Below, piece by piece: positions 53,189-62,036 of a DNA stretch of 64,000 nucleotides. This stretch comes from Roseivirga thermotolerans (lineage in GTDB: Bacteria > Bacteroidota > Bacteroidia > Cytophagales > Cyclobacteriaceae), in the NCBI RefSeq assembly GCF_014653175.1, contig NZ_BNAG01000004.1, positions 310,001 through 374,000 on the forward strand. The letters run 5' to 3'. Position 1 is the first letter of the stretch. Every line of letters begins with the position of its first letter. The notes below the pieces were generated by a model, which saw nothing but the letters and a program-made list of their open reading frames with translations, was not told the origin of the DNA and ran no database searches. The translations under genes were made by a program, and so were the position numbers.

Positions 53189-54094
53189 TCAAGTCATTTT
53201 TTGACGCTTTATCAAGTAAGCTTTAAGTATCTGGTCAAATCCCTGATTGATGTCGGCTGTGATCAGGTCAATTTTTAGTTTGGCACATTTGAGATAAAGT
53301 TCATGGTAATAGTTGTCCATTTGCTCACGGAAAGCCTTTTTGATGGAAGCCGGGTTAAGTTTAACTCTTTCACTAGTCTCTGCATCGATAAACTCATAGG
53401 GGCGGTCTTCAAAGTCAAAATCCAACTCAGTTCTATGGTCTGTTACGTGAAAAAGCAGAACTTCATGCTTTCTATGTTTAAGGTGTTGCAGCGCGGCCAT
53501 TAGTTCCTCTTCATTGGCCTCATTGTCGAACATATCGCTAAAAATAACCACGAGCGAACGTCTGTGAATTTTCTGAGCCAATTGATTTAAGATGGCCGCA
53601 ACGTTAGTCCGTTTTTCGGTTTTGGGCTTGTTCAACAATTCGTTGAGCATTAAAAAGAGTTTATGCACATGAGAGGCCGATGACTTGACGGGAGTTTCCA
53701 GTTCCAACTGACTGCTAAAAGTATGTAACCCAACAGCATCGCGCTGCTTGTGTAGCAGGTAGGTGAGTGCGGCCGATGCCAAAACGCTAAATCGCATTTT
53801 GCCAAAGTTGGTGTCCGGGTAATACATGGAAGAAGACTGATCGATGACTAACTGGCACCGCAGGTTAGTTTCTTCTTCATAACGTTTGGTATAGAGTCTG
53901 TCCGTTTTGGCATACAACTTCCAGTCTATGTGGCGGGTACTTTCCCCGGTGTTGTACAGTCTGTGCTCGGCAAATTCTACCGAAAACCCATGATATGGCG
54001 ATTTGTGCAAGCCTGTAATAAAGCCCTCAACCATCTGCCTTGCCAGTAATTCTATATTACCAAGATGCTTAATATCTTCTAATGAAAACTGCAT
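53189..54094 (-). CDS. DUF58 domain (vWA-like) protein
   Basis: 301 residues, no membrane helix. The N-terminal half carries the DUF58 signature around HIDWKLYAKTDRLYTKRYEEE, and the second half has a vWA/MIDAS-like VIDQSSSM (DxSxS) and IFSDMFDNE. Such proteins are typically encoded next to MoxR AAA+ ATPases and work in assembly or maturation of envelope proteins. No moxR is in the window, so the partner must lie elsewhere. Confidence 0.87.
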   Translation of the reverse strand: MQFSLEDIKHLGNIELLARQMVEGFITGLHKSPYHGFSVEFAEHRLYNTGESTRHIDWKLYAKTDRLYTKRYEEETNLRCQLVIDQSSSMYYPDTNFGKMRFSVLASAALTYLLHKQRDAVGLHTFSSQLELETPVKSSASHVHKLFLMLNELLNKPKTEKRTNVAAILNQLAQKIHRRSLVVIFSDMFDNEANEEELMAALQHLKHRKHEVLLFHVTDHRTELDFDFEDRPYEFIDAETSERVKLNPASIKKAFREQMDNYYHELYLKCAKLKIDLITADINQGFDQILKAYLIKRQKMT

Positions 54095-54175
54095 AAACTC
54101 TGTTTTGCCGTGTATGCCAAAGGTTTAATTTACCATAAGAATCACAAATGGGTTGCGCTTTTTATTTTTACGGTG

Positions 54176-54208
54176 TTTGCAATAGTAGCTAATATTGGTT
54201 TATATTAG
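54176..54208 (+). promoter_or_regulatory. Likely Bacteroidota-type promoter of the DUF3276 gene
   Basis: TTTG at 54176-54179, 21-bp spacer, TATATTAG at 54201-54208 (one mismatch to TAnnTTTG). Transcription would start near 54215, leaving a 45-nt leader to the GTG start at 54260. Confidence 0.5.
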
Positions 54209-54259
54209 GACAGCTATTTTTCGAAAATCAACTGAAACCAAGACTAAATACTTTGAGAA

Positions 54260-54592
54260 GTGGAAGATAAGGACAGGAATGAGATTTTTTCAAAGAGGGT
54301 AAGGGCAGGAAAAAGAACGTATTTTTTTGACATCAAGGCCACTCGATCAAACGACTACTACTTGACCATCACGGAAAGCAAAAGAAAATTTAAAGATGAT
54401 GGGTTTAGCTATGAAAAACATAAAATATTCCTCTATAAGGAAGATTTTGGGAAGTTCGTAGAAGCACTGAATGAGGCTGTAAGTCACGTAAAAGAAGAAT
54501 TGCTTCCTGATGTAGACTTTTCTCAATTCGACAGAGAAGAGCTCAGCGTTAACGGAGAAACAGATCATGACAGCGAACTCAGCTGGGACTAA
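54260..54592 (+). CDS. DUF3276 family (PUR-alpha-like) nucleic-acid-binding protein
   Basis: 110 residues beginning at GTG 54260; no ATG fits the conserved N-terminus. The family core EIFSKRVRAGKRTYFFDIKA, then YYLTITESKRKF, and KIFLYKEDFGKFVEALNEA form one PUR repeat that dimerises in known Bacteroidota and Spirochaete homologues. It should bind single-stranded DNA or RNA in the cytoplasm and may act as a regulator. The last ~20 residues are acidic and disordered. It is followed by a compact terminator. Confidence 0.9.
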   Translation: MEDKDRNEIFSKRVRAGKRTYFFDIKATRSNDYYLTITESKRKFKDDGFSYEKHKIFLYKEDFGKFVEALNEAVSHVKEELLPDVDFSQFDREELSVNGETDHDSELSWD

Positions 54593-54614
54593 TACATCTT
54601 CATGCAAAGAAATT

Positions 54615-54636
54615 AAGGGGCTACGGCCCCTTTTTT
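54615..54636 (+). terminator. Terminator of the DUF3276 gene with a UACG tetraloop
   Basis: AAGGGGC (54615-54621), loop TACG (54622-54625), GCCCCTT (54626-54632) and a T-run. The C(UACG)G closing is an especially stable RNA tetraloop. Confidence 0.92.
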
Positions 54637-54669
54637 ATTGGCCCATTCAGTGCAGATTGTATTAATTGC

Positions 54670-54677
54670 TATCTTTG
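54670..54677 (+). promoter_or_regulatory. -7 element for ychF
   Basis: TATCTTTG matches TAnnTTTG exactly, 36 bp upstream of the ychF ATG. The matching -33 TTTG is not seen at the usual distance, so the assignment rests on one box and position. Confidence 0.45.
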
Positions 54678-54713
54678 CCGCTCATTTAAAAACAAGCAAT
54701 TCTTTAGACAGTT

Positions 54714-55811
54714 ATGGGTTTAAAATGTGGAATTGTTGGGCTTCCCAACGTAGGTAAATCAACCTTATTTAATGCGCTGTCAAGTGCAAAGGCCGAAGCG
54801 GCCAACTTTCCATTTTGTACTATAGAACCCAATGTTGGGGTAGTAACCGTGCCCGATGAGCGACTGGAAATCTTGAAAGAGCTTGTGAACCCGCAAAAAG
54901 TACTGCCTACGGTAATTGAATTTGTGGACATTGCCGGGCTGGTGAAAGGTGCCAGTAAAGGAGAGGGGCTGGGCAACAAGTTTTTAGCCAACATAAGAGA
55001 AGTAGATGCTATTATTCATGTGGTCCGCTGCTTCAAAGATGATAATGTAGTCCATGTGGCCGGTAATGTAGACCCTGTTTTCGATAAAGAGGTTATTGAT
55101 ACCGAGTTGCAGCTCAAGGATCTAGAGTCCATTGATAAGAAAATTCAACGACTGATTAAAATTGCTAAGTCGGGCGATGCTAAAGCCAAGAAAGAGCTGG
55201 TTAGTCTTGAGAAATTTAAGGCTGCTTTAGAAGGAGGTGCCAATGCACGTTCGGTAGAAGCCGATGCCGATGAGTTAGCTGCCGTTAAAGACCTTTCTTT
55301 GCTCACTATTAAGCCTGTTATTTACGTAGCCAATGTAGAAGAAGCATCTATCCATACCGGAAACGAACATGTAGAAGCACTAAAAAATGCGGTGAAAGAC
55401 GAAAGCGCAGAGGTGCTCCTTATTTCAGCTTCTATAGAGTCTCAAATTGCAGAATTGGAAGATGCCGATGAAAAGGCCATGTTTTTGGAAGAATATGGCT
55501 TGAAGGAGTCGGGGCTCAATAAACTTATTAAGGCTTCTTATTCTCTGCTAAACCTGATTACCTATTTTACTGCAGGAGAGAAAGAGGTAAGGGCATGGAC
55601 TATTACCAAAGGCTGGAAGGCCCCTCAGGCTGCCGGAGTTATTCATACCGACTTTGAGAAGGGCTTTATTCGCGCTGAGGTTATTAAGCTGGCTGACTAT
55701 CAGCAGTATAAAACCGAGGTGGCCGTAAAAGAAGCCGGTAAAATGGCGGTAGAAGGTAAAGACTACATTGTGAAAGACGGAGATATTATGCATTTCCGCT
55801 TCAATGTGTAA
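54714..55811 (+). CDS. ychF: Redox-regulated ATPase/GTPase YchF
   Basis: 365 residues of the Obg-related YchF/OLA1 family, which binds ribosomes and prefers ATP. The G1 motif [16 protein letters not shown] begins at residue 7, G2/G3 lie in [12 protein letters not shown] and [17 protein letters not shown], the NVEE segment stands in place of the NKxD specificity motif, and the C-terminal TGS-like domain ends with [13 protein letters not shown]. Length and order are standard. It is transcribed alone. Confidence 0.96.
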   Translation: MGLKCGIVGLPNVGKSTLFNALSSAKAEAANFPFCTIEPNVGVVTVPDERLEILKELVNPQKVLPTVIEFVDIAGLVKGASKGEGLGNKFLANIREVDAIIHVVRCFKDDNVVHVAGNVDPVFDKEVIDTELQLKDLESIDKKIQRLIKIAKSGDAKAKKELVSLEKFKAALEGGANARSVEADADELAAVKDLSLLTIKPVIYVANVEEASIHTGNEHVEALKNAVKDESAEVLLISASIESQIAELEDADEKAMFLEEYGLKESGLNKLIKASYSLLNLITYFTAGEKEVRAWTITKGWKAPQAAGVIHTDFEKGFIRAEVIKLADYQQYKTEVAVKEAGKMAVEGKDYIVKDGDIMHFRFNV

Positions 55812-55941
55812 GCCGATCGTATAAATCACTTTATTTTTTTCGTTCAGACTGAACAATCCTATAGGCCATTGAGTTATGGTCATACCGGTTGCATGTCAAT
55901 GCATTAGGCTTGGAAAGTTTTGTATTTTAAAGTAGAGTGTC

Positions 55942-56760
55942 GTGAGAGTCAGGGTAATTTTTAAACTTAAAAACCGTGGAGCTTACCTTCCGTTTCATCA
56001 TCAACACATATTAGCCCAATTCTTAAAAGGAGTGTTGGTAAAAGGAGGGAAAGAAAAATTTATTCATTACGAATTTTTCAATTTTTCAGGACTGAAAGGT
56101 CAAACTAAAGTTTCGCGCAATGGGCTGCATTATTATTCCAACTTTGTAACGTTGGTCATTTCTGCTTCCGAGCAGGAGTTTTTAGACTACCTTCTGGAAC
56201 AAATCTTTGAGTTTGAGGTAATAGAACTTGGTAATTTACAGGTGCTTCCGTTGTTTACTGAGCTGGAAAAACCAATAGAACTGACTGGAGAAAGCAAGTT
56301 CATTTGTATATCACCCATAGTTCCGTTTAAGGCGAGGTTTAATGACGAGCGCTCCAAGCGCTTTATTATGCCCGAAACCGATGAGTTTTCAGATCTGCTC
56401 TATGAGTCTACCCTTCAGAGGCTAGAGCGTACCGGCAACTACTCTACCAAAGATTTTGAGCGCTTCAAACGCTTTCAGGTAGTGCCCGATATGGATTATA
56501 TTGAAAGAATGAAAGCCAAAGAAAAGAAGTTTGCGCGTATCTATTCGGTTTTTGAAAATGATGTCAAATATGAGGTGCGCGGATATACCTTGCCTTTTAA
56601 ACTATATGCCGAAAAAGAGGTGCAGGAATTTATATTCAGTTGTGGCCTGGGCAACTATACCTACAAAGGCTTTGGAATGCTCGATTTGGCCAATGCCGAT
56701 CCCTTGGAGCGTACCGAGAAGTATCATTTTCAGAAAAACGCCCCAACAGCTACCGCCTAG
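55942..56760 (+). CDS. cas6: CRISPR-associated endoribonuclease Cas6, solitary
   Basis: 272 residues. Cas6 family features: the N-terminal ferredoxin-like start MRVRVIFKLKNRGAYLPFHHQHILAQFLKG with candidate catalytic histidines H19, H20 and H22 (listed by position), a central SPIVPFKAR strand, and the C-terminal glycine-rich loop SCGLGNYTYKGFGM at 233-246. It cuts CRISPR repeat RNA in type I and III systems. The start is GTG 55942. No other cas gene and no CRISPR array is present in the window, so this is an orphan that could serve an array elsewhere or another structured RNA. It overlaps the convergent DUF5103 gene by 11 bp. Confidence 0.85.
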   Translation: MRVRVIFKLKNRGAYLPFHHQHILAQFLKGVLVKGGKEKFIHYEFFNFSGLKGQTKVSRNGLHYYSNFVTLVISASEQEFLDYLLEQIFEFEVIELGNLQVLPLFTELEKPIELTGESKFICISPIVPFKARFNDERSKRFIMPETDEFSDLLYESTLQRLERTGNYSTKDFERFKRFQVVPDMDYIERMKAKEKKFARIYSVFENDVKYEVRGYTLPFKLYAEKEVQEFIFSCGLGNYTYKGFGMLDLANADPLERTEKYHFQKNAPTATA

Positions 56761-58012
56761 TGTTGTAGCCCAGCTGCGAATAACCCACCAGGCGGTCGCC
56801 ACGGCCGCCCATGGGTGAAAAATAAACAAAGACTTCGTAAAGGTTTTCGGTTTCAAAGAAAGAACCGTCTATTCCGAATGGATTAGCTCCTTCTTGGATA
56901 TAGGAGTAATTATACCATCCTTGCTTCAGTAATATTTCGGCTTCATATGCCTCTTCAACTTCGTTGTATTTCATGAGCGATGCACTGTTTTTTTGCCAGT
57001 TATTAAAGGCGCCCACTACGTAGACTTTTTCATCGGATTTGGGAATCTTAAGCATAAAGTTGGTGTAAACATATTCTGCACTTATACCTCCCGATTGTCC
57101 CTCCACATCGCGTATGTAGTACTGGCCATTAATGTCCAGGTTTTGCAGGTAGGTGTCGGCCAAAGGGGCGTCTGTTCTCAATTGAGCCACCACACGCCTG
57201 TTACTCATGTAAATTTCGTCAACCCTTCTACCTGTAAAAGTGGTGGTGCTCAGGTCGAAGGCTCTGAATTCGTTGGTGCCGGGAAAATCGAATACCTCGT
57301 CTAGCCCCTGATACCTTATAAACTGAGCGTTCTCATCGATAAAAGTTGGTGGTAGTTTATAGCGGGTTAAGTCTGGTCGTTGGTTTTGCCGAACCACTAT
57401 TTTAAACTGTTCTCTTGGGTCTACAGCCTTTAATCCGGCATAGTTGAGGGAGACCTCTATGCGTTGGTTGTTCACCCGGTGGATTTGCTCAGTGGAGCGT
57501 TGAACAGAAATTCCTACGGAAGTATTTTCTTCATACACATAAAAGCGCTGGCTGAGTACAAGGTCTTTTTTGTTTCGGTTTCGGTATACCACTGCCAGAT
57601 AGTTGCCCGATATTTCGAAAGAAGGTATTGTAAACGTGTAATTTACATATTGTTGCTTAGCCTCCTGGCTGAATTCAAAGTCTGTAATTTCGAATTCATT
57701 GTAGTTTTTCAGAAACATGTTGGGTCTTAGATTAGAAGGTTCCCAATTAGCGTTGCAGTGTACAAAGTAGACGTAGTAATAATCGGCATCTTCTTTTAAG
57801 TCGTCAAAGCTCAACATCAGGTTCGATTGCCCAACTTTGGTTACGGGTGGGGCAATGCTGCTTTGCACATTATTTCCTGCCGGGTTTAGCCTCACCGTTC
57901 TTATGTTGGCGTCATAAGTATGGTTATTGTATTGCAAATTTTGTTGAGCCCAAAGCCCCTGGCTGCAGAAGACGAACACAAGGAAGAGAAATCTCACAGA
58001 CTTTAAAGACAT
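56750..58012 (-). CDS. Type IX secretion plug-domain protein (DUF5103)
   Basis: About 420 residues from ATG 58012. The signal peptide is SVRFLFLVFVFCSQGLWAQQ, then an N-terminal domain with VRLNPAGNNVQSSIAPPV, NLMLSFDDLKEDADYYYVYF and VHCNANWEPSNLR, which is the DUF5103/'T9SS plug' pattern. A C-terminal beta domain contains VYVVGAFNNWQKNSASLMKY, an isoamylase-N/E-set like strand pair. In known T9SS this type of protein plugs the SprA translocon channel. It fits the T9SS cargo encoded at 27 kb. It is expressed from the region between it and the sigma factor gene. Confidence 0.87.
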   Translation of the reverse strand: MSLKSVRFLFLVFVFCSQGLWAQQNLQYNNHTYDANIRTVRLNPAGNNVQSSIAPPVTKVGQSNLMLSFDDLKEDADYYYVYFVHCNANWEPSNLRPNMFLKNYNEFEITDFEFSQEAKQQYVNYTFTIPSFEISGNYLAVVYRNRNKKDLVLSQRFYVYEENTSVGISVQRSTEQIHRVNNQRIEVSLNYAGLKAVDPREQFKIVVRQNQRPDLTRYKLPPTFIDENAQFIRYQGLDEVFDFPGTNEFRAFDLSTTTFTGRRVDEIYMSNRRVVAQLRTDAPLADTYLQNLDINGQYYIRDVEGQSGGISAEYVYTNFMLKIPKSDEKVYVVGAFNNWQKNSASLMKYNEVEEAYEAEILLKQGWYNYSYIQEGANPFGIDGSFFETENLYEVFVYFSPMGGRGDRLVGYSQLGYNTRR

Positions 58013-58111
58013 TTGTTGAAGCAAACGAAATTAGGATTAATTATTGCTCTTACAACCAATTTTAATACCACAGTGTCTAAAGGCGAGAAGAGGGGATCTT
58101 CTTGAAGGTTA

Positions 58112-58666
58112 ATGATTCAGGATATAGAATTAATCAATAGGTGCATTAAAGGAGAAGTTAAGGCGCAACGCGAACTTTACGATCGCTACGCGGCCAGACT
58201 TATGCCTGTTGCTATGCGTTATGCCAAATCGCAGGCTGATGCTGAAGATATTCTTCAAGATGCCTTTATAAAGATCTTCAATAGTCTTGAATCGTTTAGG
58301 CACGAAGCACAGTTTTCTACCTGGCTAAGGCGCATAGTGGTGAACACCGCCATTAACCACAACCGCAAGAAGCTGTATCAACAGCCAATGCTCGATATAG
58401 ACAAAACCCCGCTTCATGTAGAGAAAGAACTGGTGATTTCGCATTTACACTTTACTGAAATAATGGCCATGATGCAGAAGTTACCGGTAGGTTGTAGAAC
58501 AGTATTCAACCTTTTTGCCATTGAAGGCTATGGGCACAAAGAGATAGCCGAAATGATGGAAATAACCGAAGGCACTTCCAAATCGCAGTATGCCAGAGCA
58601 AGAGCTCTGCTGAAAGTGATGATAGAAGAGGCCAATACAGTGATAAACTCAAATGTGTCGATGTAA
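58112..58666 (+). CDS. ECF-type RNA polymerase sigma factor
   Basis: 184 residues with sigma region 2 at about 15-85 (YDRYAARLMPVAMRYAKSQADAEDILQDAFIKIF) and region 4 at about 120-170 (CRTVFNLFAIEGYGHKEIAEMM). No other domain is attached. The downstream gene starts at its stop codon (TAATG), and that protein has an N-terminal membrane anchor as expected of an anti-sigma partner. Targets are unknown. Confidence 0.93.
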   Translation: MIQDIELINRCIKGEVKAQRELYDRYAARLMPVAMRYAKSQADAEDILQDAFIKIFNSLESFRHEAQFSTWLRRIVVNTAINHNRKKLYQQPMLDIDKTPLHVEKELVISHLHFTEIMAMMQKLPVGCRTVFNLFAIEGYGHKEIAEMMEITEGTSKSQYARARALLKVMIEEANTVINSNVSM

Positions 58667-59979
58667 TGGGCAGTTTTGAAAACGATCTGAAGGATATGTT
58701 TGATGGGGTTGAATTTCAACCCTCAGAACAGGTGTGGGCCGGGGTAGAAAAGGCGCTTCAGCAAAAGAAAAAGAGAGGTATATTCTTCATGTGGCAGACC
58801 TATGGGGTTGCCGCAGCTATAGCCTTGTTTGCTATTGCCGGTTTTATCTACAACCAGGGAGAGAGTCCCGTGGTCAATGCTGAAACACCCAAGGAGCTGA
58901 GCCAAAAAGAAGATATATCTGCCAAGAACGAACCACAGAAAAATGATTTAAATAGTGGAGCAGGTACCGGTCTCGCAGCTGATTTAAAAACCAGCTTGCC
59001 CAAGGCGCAAGACACAGAAAATAGCGACAGTAGAGCAGAAGTAGCAGCTCGCAACAGAGAAAGGCTGGTTGCTGATTACTCCAATTTAACGGAAGTAGAA
59101 AGTGTACCTAAGGAAGAGCAGTTCTTTTTACCAGAAGTATTAATGGCTACTCCAAAGGCATACAGAGCTAGTTTGGCAACCACCAGAGCTTTGTGGATGA
59201 AAGATCTGGGTGTAAGCACCCGGCCGCTTTCTGAGCTTATTGCCGGTGTAGAAATAGAGCCGGAAAATTATGCAAGACAGCAGATACTCTCGGGCCATGT
59301 GGGTAGCAATAGTTTAAATATTGAGTCGGAAAGTAGTCACCTGGCTGCTTTTAATATTGAAGATGCCAATGTTGCATCCCTTCGTTCCGATGTAATCAAT
59401 AGCTCAGAGCGGGCTATAGGTGCCATAAGTGCAGGATTCGGCCTGTCTTATGATCTCAGTGAAAAGCTTGCCTTGGGTGCTCTGGTTAGGTATAGTCAGT
59501 TTAAAGTGAGTAGTACTTCCAATGCCTATTCCATAGAAAACGGGAAGTCTTTGCCCATTTACCTGCCATTGGGTTACGACCCGGATAATGTAAACTTCAC
59601 CGGTAACTACAACCTTACCAATACACTGCAGGGTATTTCTGTATTGCCAACGTTAAGCTACAAAGTGGTTCAGTGGAATGGCTTCGATGTTTCTTTGCTC
59701 GCAGGGGTAGGAGTGGACTACTTCTTCGACTATAAAGTGAAAGGTGACCTGAATTTTCTTTCGGTTCGTAAGGCAGACCTGAGCCGGGCCGATTTCATTA
59801 GTGAATGGAACCTGAGTGGCATGGCAGGACTTGGTTTAAATTATCGCATAAACGAGCAGTTTGGCGTGGGAGCCGATGTTCACTATCGATACTTTGTACC
59901 TGTAAGCCCACAAGACCGGCAAGCTTCGGTGTTTGGTTTTGGCCTTGGAATCAATTATTACCTCAACCGAAAACCCTAA
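58666..59979 (+). CDS. Membrane-anchored protein with C-terminal outer-membrane beta-barrel
   Basis: 437 residues. The N-terminal cytoplasmic part (1-40, SEQVWAGVEKALQQKKKRG) and a membrane helix at about 45-62 look like the anti-sigma anchoring arrangement. A linker of about 160 residues follows, rich in charged and polar residues. From about 230 to the end it is beta-barrel-like (GAISAGFGLSYDLSEKLALG, LPTLSYKVVQWNGFDVSLLA, GLGINYYLNRKP), ending in a strand typical of outer-membrane proteins. It could act as a sensor that spans inner membrane to outer membrane. It is co-transcribed with the sigma gene and converges on the ABC-F gene with a 4-bp stop overlap. Confidence 0.8.
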   Translation: MGSFENDLKDMFDGVEFQPSEQVWAGVEKALQQKKKRGIFFMWQTYGVAAAIALFAIAGFIYNQGESPVVNAETPKELSQKEDISAKNEPQKNDLNSGAGTGLAADLKTSLPKAQDTENSDSRAEVAARNRERLVADYSNLTEVESVPKEEQFFLPEVLMATPKAYRASLATTRALWMKDLGVSTRPLSELIAGVEIEPENYARQQILSGHVGSNSLNIESESSHLAAFNIEDANVASLRSDVINSSERAIGAISAGFGLSYDLSEKLALGALVRYSQFKVSSTSNAYSIENGKSLPIYLPLGYDPDNVNFTGNYNLTNTLQGISVLPTLSYKVVQWNGFDVSLLAGVGVDYFFDYKVKGDLNFLSVRKADLSRADFISEWNLSGMAGLGLNYRINEQFGVGADVHYRYFVPVSPQDRQASVFGFGLGINYYLNRKP

Positions 59980-61895
59980 TCGGCTTCCTGAGCCTCTATT
60001 TCAAGGTAAAGCGATTCCCATTCTTGCTGCACTTTCTGCAGCGATGTTTTCAGCGCTTGGTGCTTATCCGTTTTTTCGGCTAGTACTTCCTGGTTTTCGA
60101 ATACTTCCGGAAGAGCCATTTCTCCTTCAATGGCTTCTACCTGTTGTTCTAGTTGTTCTATTTGAGCTTCTTTGTCTGCCAGGTTTTGCTTTAGCTTCTT
60201 CAGTTGTTGTTCGTCTTCGTTGTTCCTTACCTTTTTATTTGAGGTTTTAGGCTTTTCTGTTTTGGCCGATGATTGAGTGGTTGGTGTGCTTTCGGCTTTA
60301 ACTCTTTGAGACATCCAGTATTCGTACTCCTCGTAGGTGCCCGGATAAACCTTTATTTGCTCATCTTCTATATACCAGATTTTATTGGCTATCTGAGAAA
60401 TAAAGTGGCGGTCGTGCGATACAATAACAAACGTACCTTCATATTGCTGTAAGGCTTGAATGAGAATGTTAACCGATAGGAAATCTAGGTGGTTGGTCGG
60501 TTCATCCATCATCAGAAAGTTGGCTTCAGAAAGCAGAGTTTTGGCCAGAGCCACCCGCGACTTTTCTCCACCAGAAAGTACTTTTATCTTTTTAAATACT
60601 TCTTCGTTCTGGAAAAGAAAACAACCTAGTATGCCTCTCAATTCTCTTTCAGACTTATTCGATCCGGCTTGTTGCAGCTCCTGTATGATCTCATTTTCAA
60701 TGTTCAGAGATTCCAACTGGTGTTGAGCATAAAAGGCAGTGTTTACATTATAGCCCTCTTGTCTTTGACCTTCAATTTTTTCTGTGCCGGCAATAATTCT
60801 CAGCAGGGTAGACTTTCCCTTACCATTGGCACCTATGAGCGCAATTTTATCTCCACGCTCTACCTGAGCTGTGGTGTTTTTGAGTATTTGCAAATCGCCA
60901 TAACTCTTAGATATGTTGTTTAGCTCAACAATAAAGCGTCCCGATTTTTGCTTAAAGCCAAACTGAAAGTTCATGGTAATGTTTTCATCTACCACGTCTT
61001 CGATCAGGTCCATTCGTTCCAGTGCCTTTACCCGCGATTGTACCTGGCGGGCCTTTGAAGATTTGGCCCTAAAGCGCTCAATGAATCGTTCGGTTTGCCT
61101 TATTTGTGCTTGCTGATTTTCGTAGGCGTTTTTCTGTATCTCCTCGCGCTGCGCTTTTTCTTCCAGATAGAAGGAATAATTGCCGCTATACTGAGTGAGT
61201 TTAAAGCCGGAAACCTCTACGATAGAGGTCACCACATTGTCAAGAAAATACCTGTCGTGTGATACCACAATAATGGCTCCCTCATAGGTTCGGAGGTAGT
61301 TCTCAATCCACTGAATAGAGGGTAAGTCCAGGTGGTTGGTTGGTTCATCGAGCATTAGCAGCGATGGCTTTTGAAGCAGTAACTTTGCCAACATTACCCG
61401 CATGCGCCAGCCACCGGAAAATTCGCGCAAAGGTCTTTTTAAGTCTTCGGTTTTAAATCCAATGCCTTCTAAAATGGCCTCAGCTTCCGATTGCATAGAG
61501 TACCCTCCAAGAGCTTCAAACTGCTCCTGAGCTTTAGCAAGCTTTTCCACCAGCTGGTCTTCATAGTTCACCTCCATTTGATGAAGCAACTGGTCTATTC
61601 TACGCTGGAGTTTGTTTGCTTCCTCAAATGCCTCCATAGCAATACTCAGAATACTGTCGTCACTCTGGTACGACAACAGATCCTGATTGAGGAAACCAAT
61701 GGTGCACTCTTTGCTCTTGGTAATTTCTCCGGCTGTGGGCTGGTAGTCGCCAATGATTAAGCGCAGTAAAGTAGATTTTCCCTTGCCATTCAACCCAATC
61801 AGGCCAATTCTGTCATTTGGTTTAATGTGTAGGTTGGCCGAATCGTATAAAGGACGGTCTCCTATGTAATAAGAAAGGTTGTTAATGGCAATCAT
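59976..61895 (-). CDS. ABC-F family ATPase
   Basis: 639 residues with two ABC ATPase domains and no membrane part. The Walker A motifs are GLNGKGKSTL and GANGKGKSTL; the signature motifs LREFSGGWRMR and VLSGGEKSR and the Walker B segments LLMLDEPTNHLD and LMMDEPTNHLD are intact. A long charged C-terminal coiled coil (about 545-635) follows. It resembles YdiF/Uup type proteins that act on ribosomes, as translation factors or in ribosome rescue. Antibiotic resistance cannot be inferred from sequence. It lies downstream of a gap of about 140 bp with the lipoprotein on the other strand. Confidence 0.93.
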   Translation of the reverse strand: MIAINNLSYYIGDRPLYDSANLHIKPNDRIGLIGLNGKGKSTLLRLIIGDYQPTAGEITKSKECTIGFLNQDLLSYQSDDSILSIAMEAFEEANKLQRRIDQLLHQMEVNYEDQLVEKLAKAQEQFEALGGYSMQSEAEAILEGIGFKTEDLKRPLREFSGGWRMRVMLAKLLLQKPSLLMLDEPTNHLDLPSIQWIENYLRTYEGAIIVVSHDRYFLDNVVTSIVEVSGFKLTQYSGNYSFYLEEKAQREEIQKNAYENQQAQIRQTERFIERFRAKSSKARQVQSRVKALERMDLIEDVVDENITMNFQFGFKQKSGRFIVELNNISKSYGDLQILKNTTAQVERGDKIALIGANGKGKSTLLRIIAGTEKIEGQRQEGYNVNTAFYAQHQLESLNIENEIIQELQQAGSNKSERELRGILGCFLFQNEEVFKKIKVLSGGEKSRVALAKTLLSEANFLMMDEPTNHLDFLSVNILIQALQQYEGTFVIVSHDRHFISQIANKIWYIEDEQIKVYPGTYEEYEYWMSQRVKAESTPTTQSSAKTEKPKTSNKKVRNNEDEQQLKKLKQNLADKEAQIEQLEQQVEAIEGEMALPEVFENQEVLAEKTDKHQALKTSLQKVQQEWESLYLEIEAQEAD

Positions 61896-62036
61896 GGCGC
61901 AAAATTAGCTTTCAGTAGAAGAAAACAAACAGCAGGGTAATAAAATACTCAAAGACCTGCCACGGCTCACTCAATATTTAAGCAACTCATAAAAACAATG
62001 ATTTATGTATGAACACAGTTTTGTAAATTGTGAACC

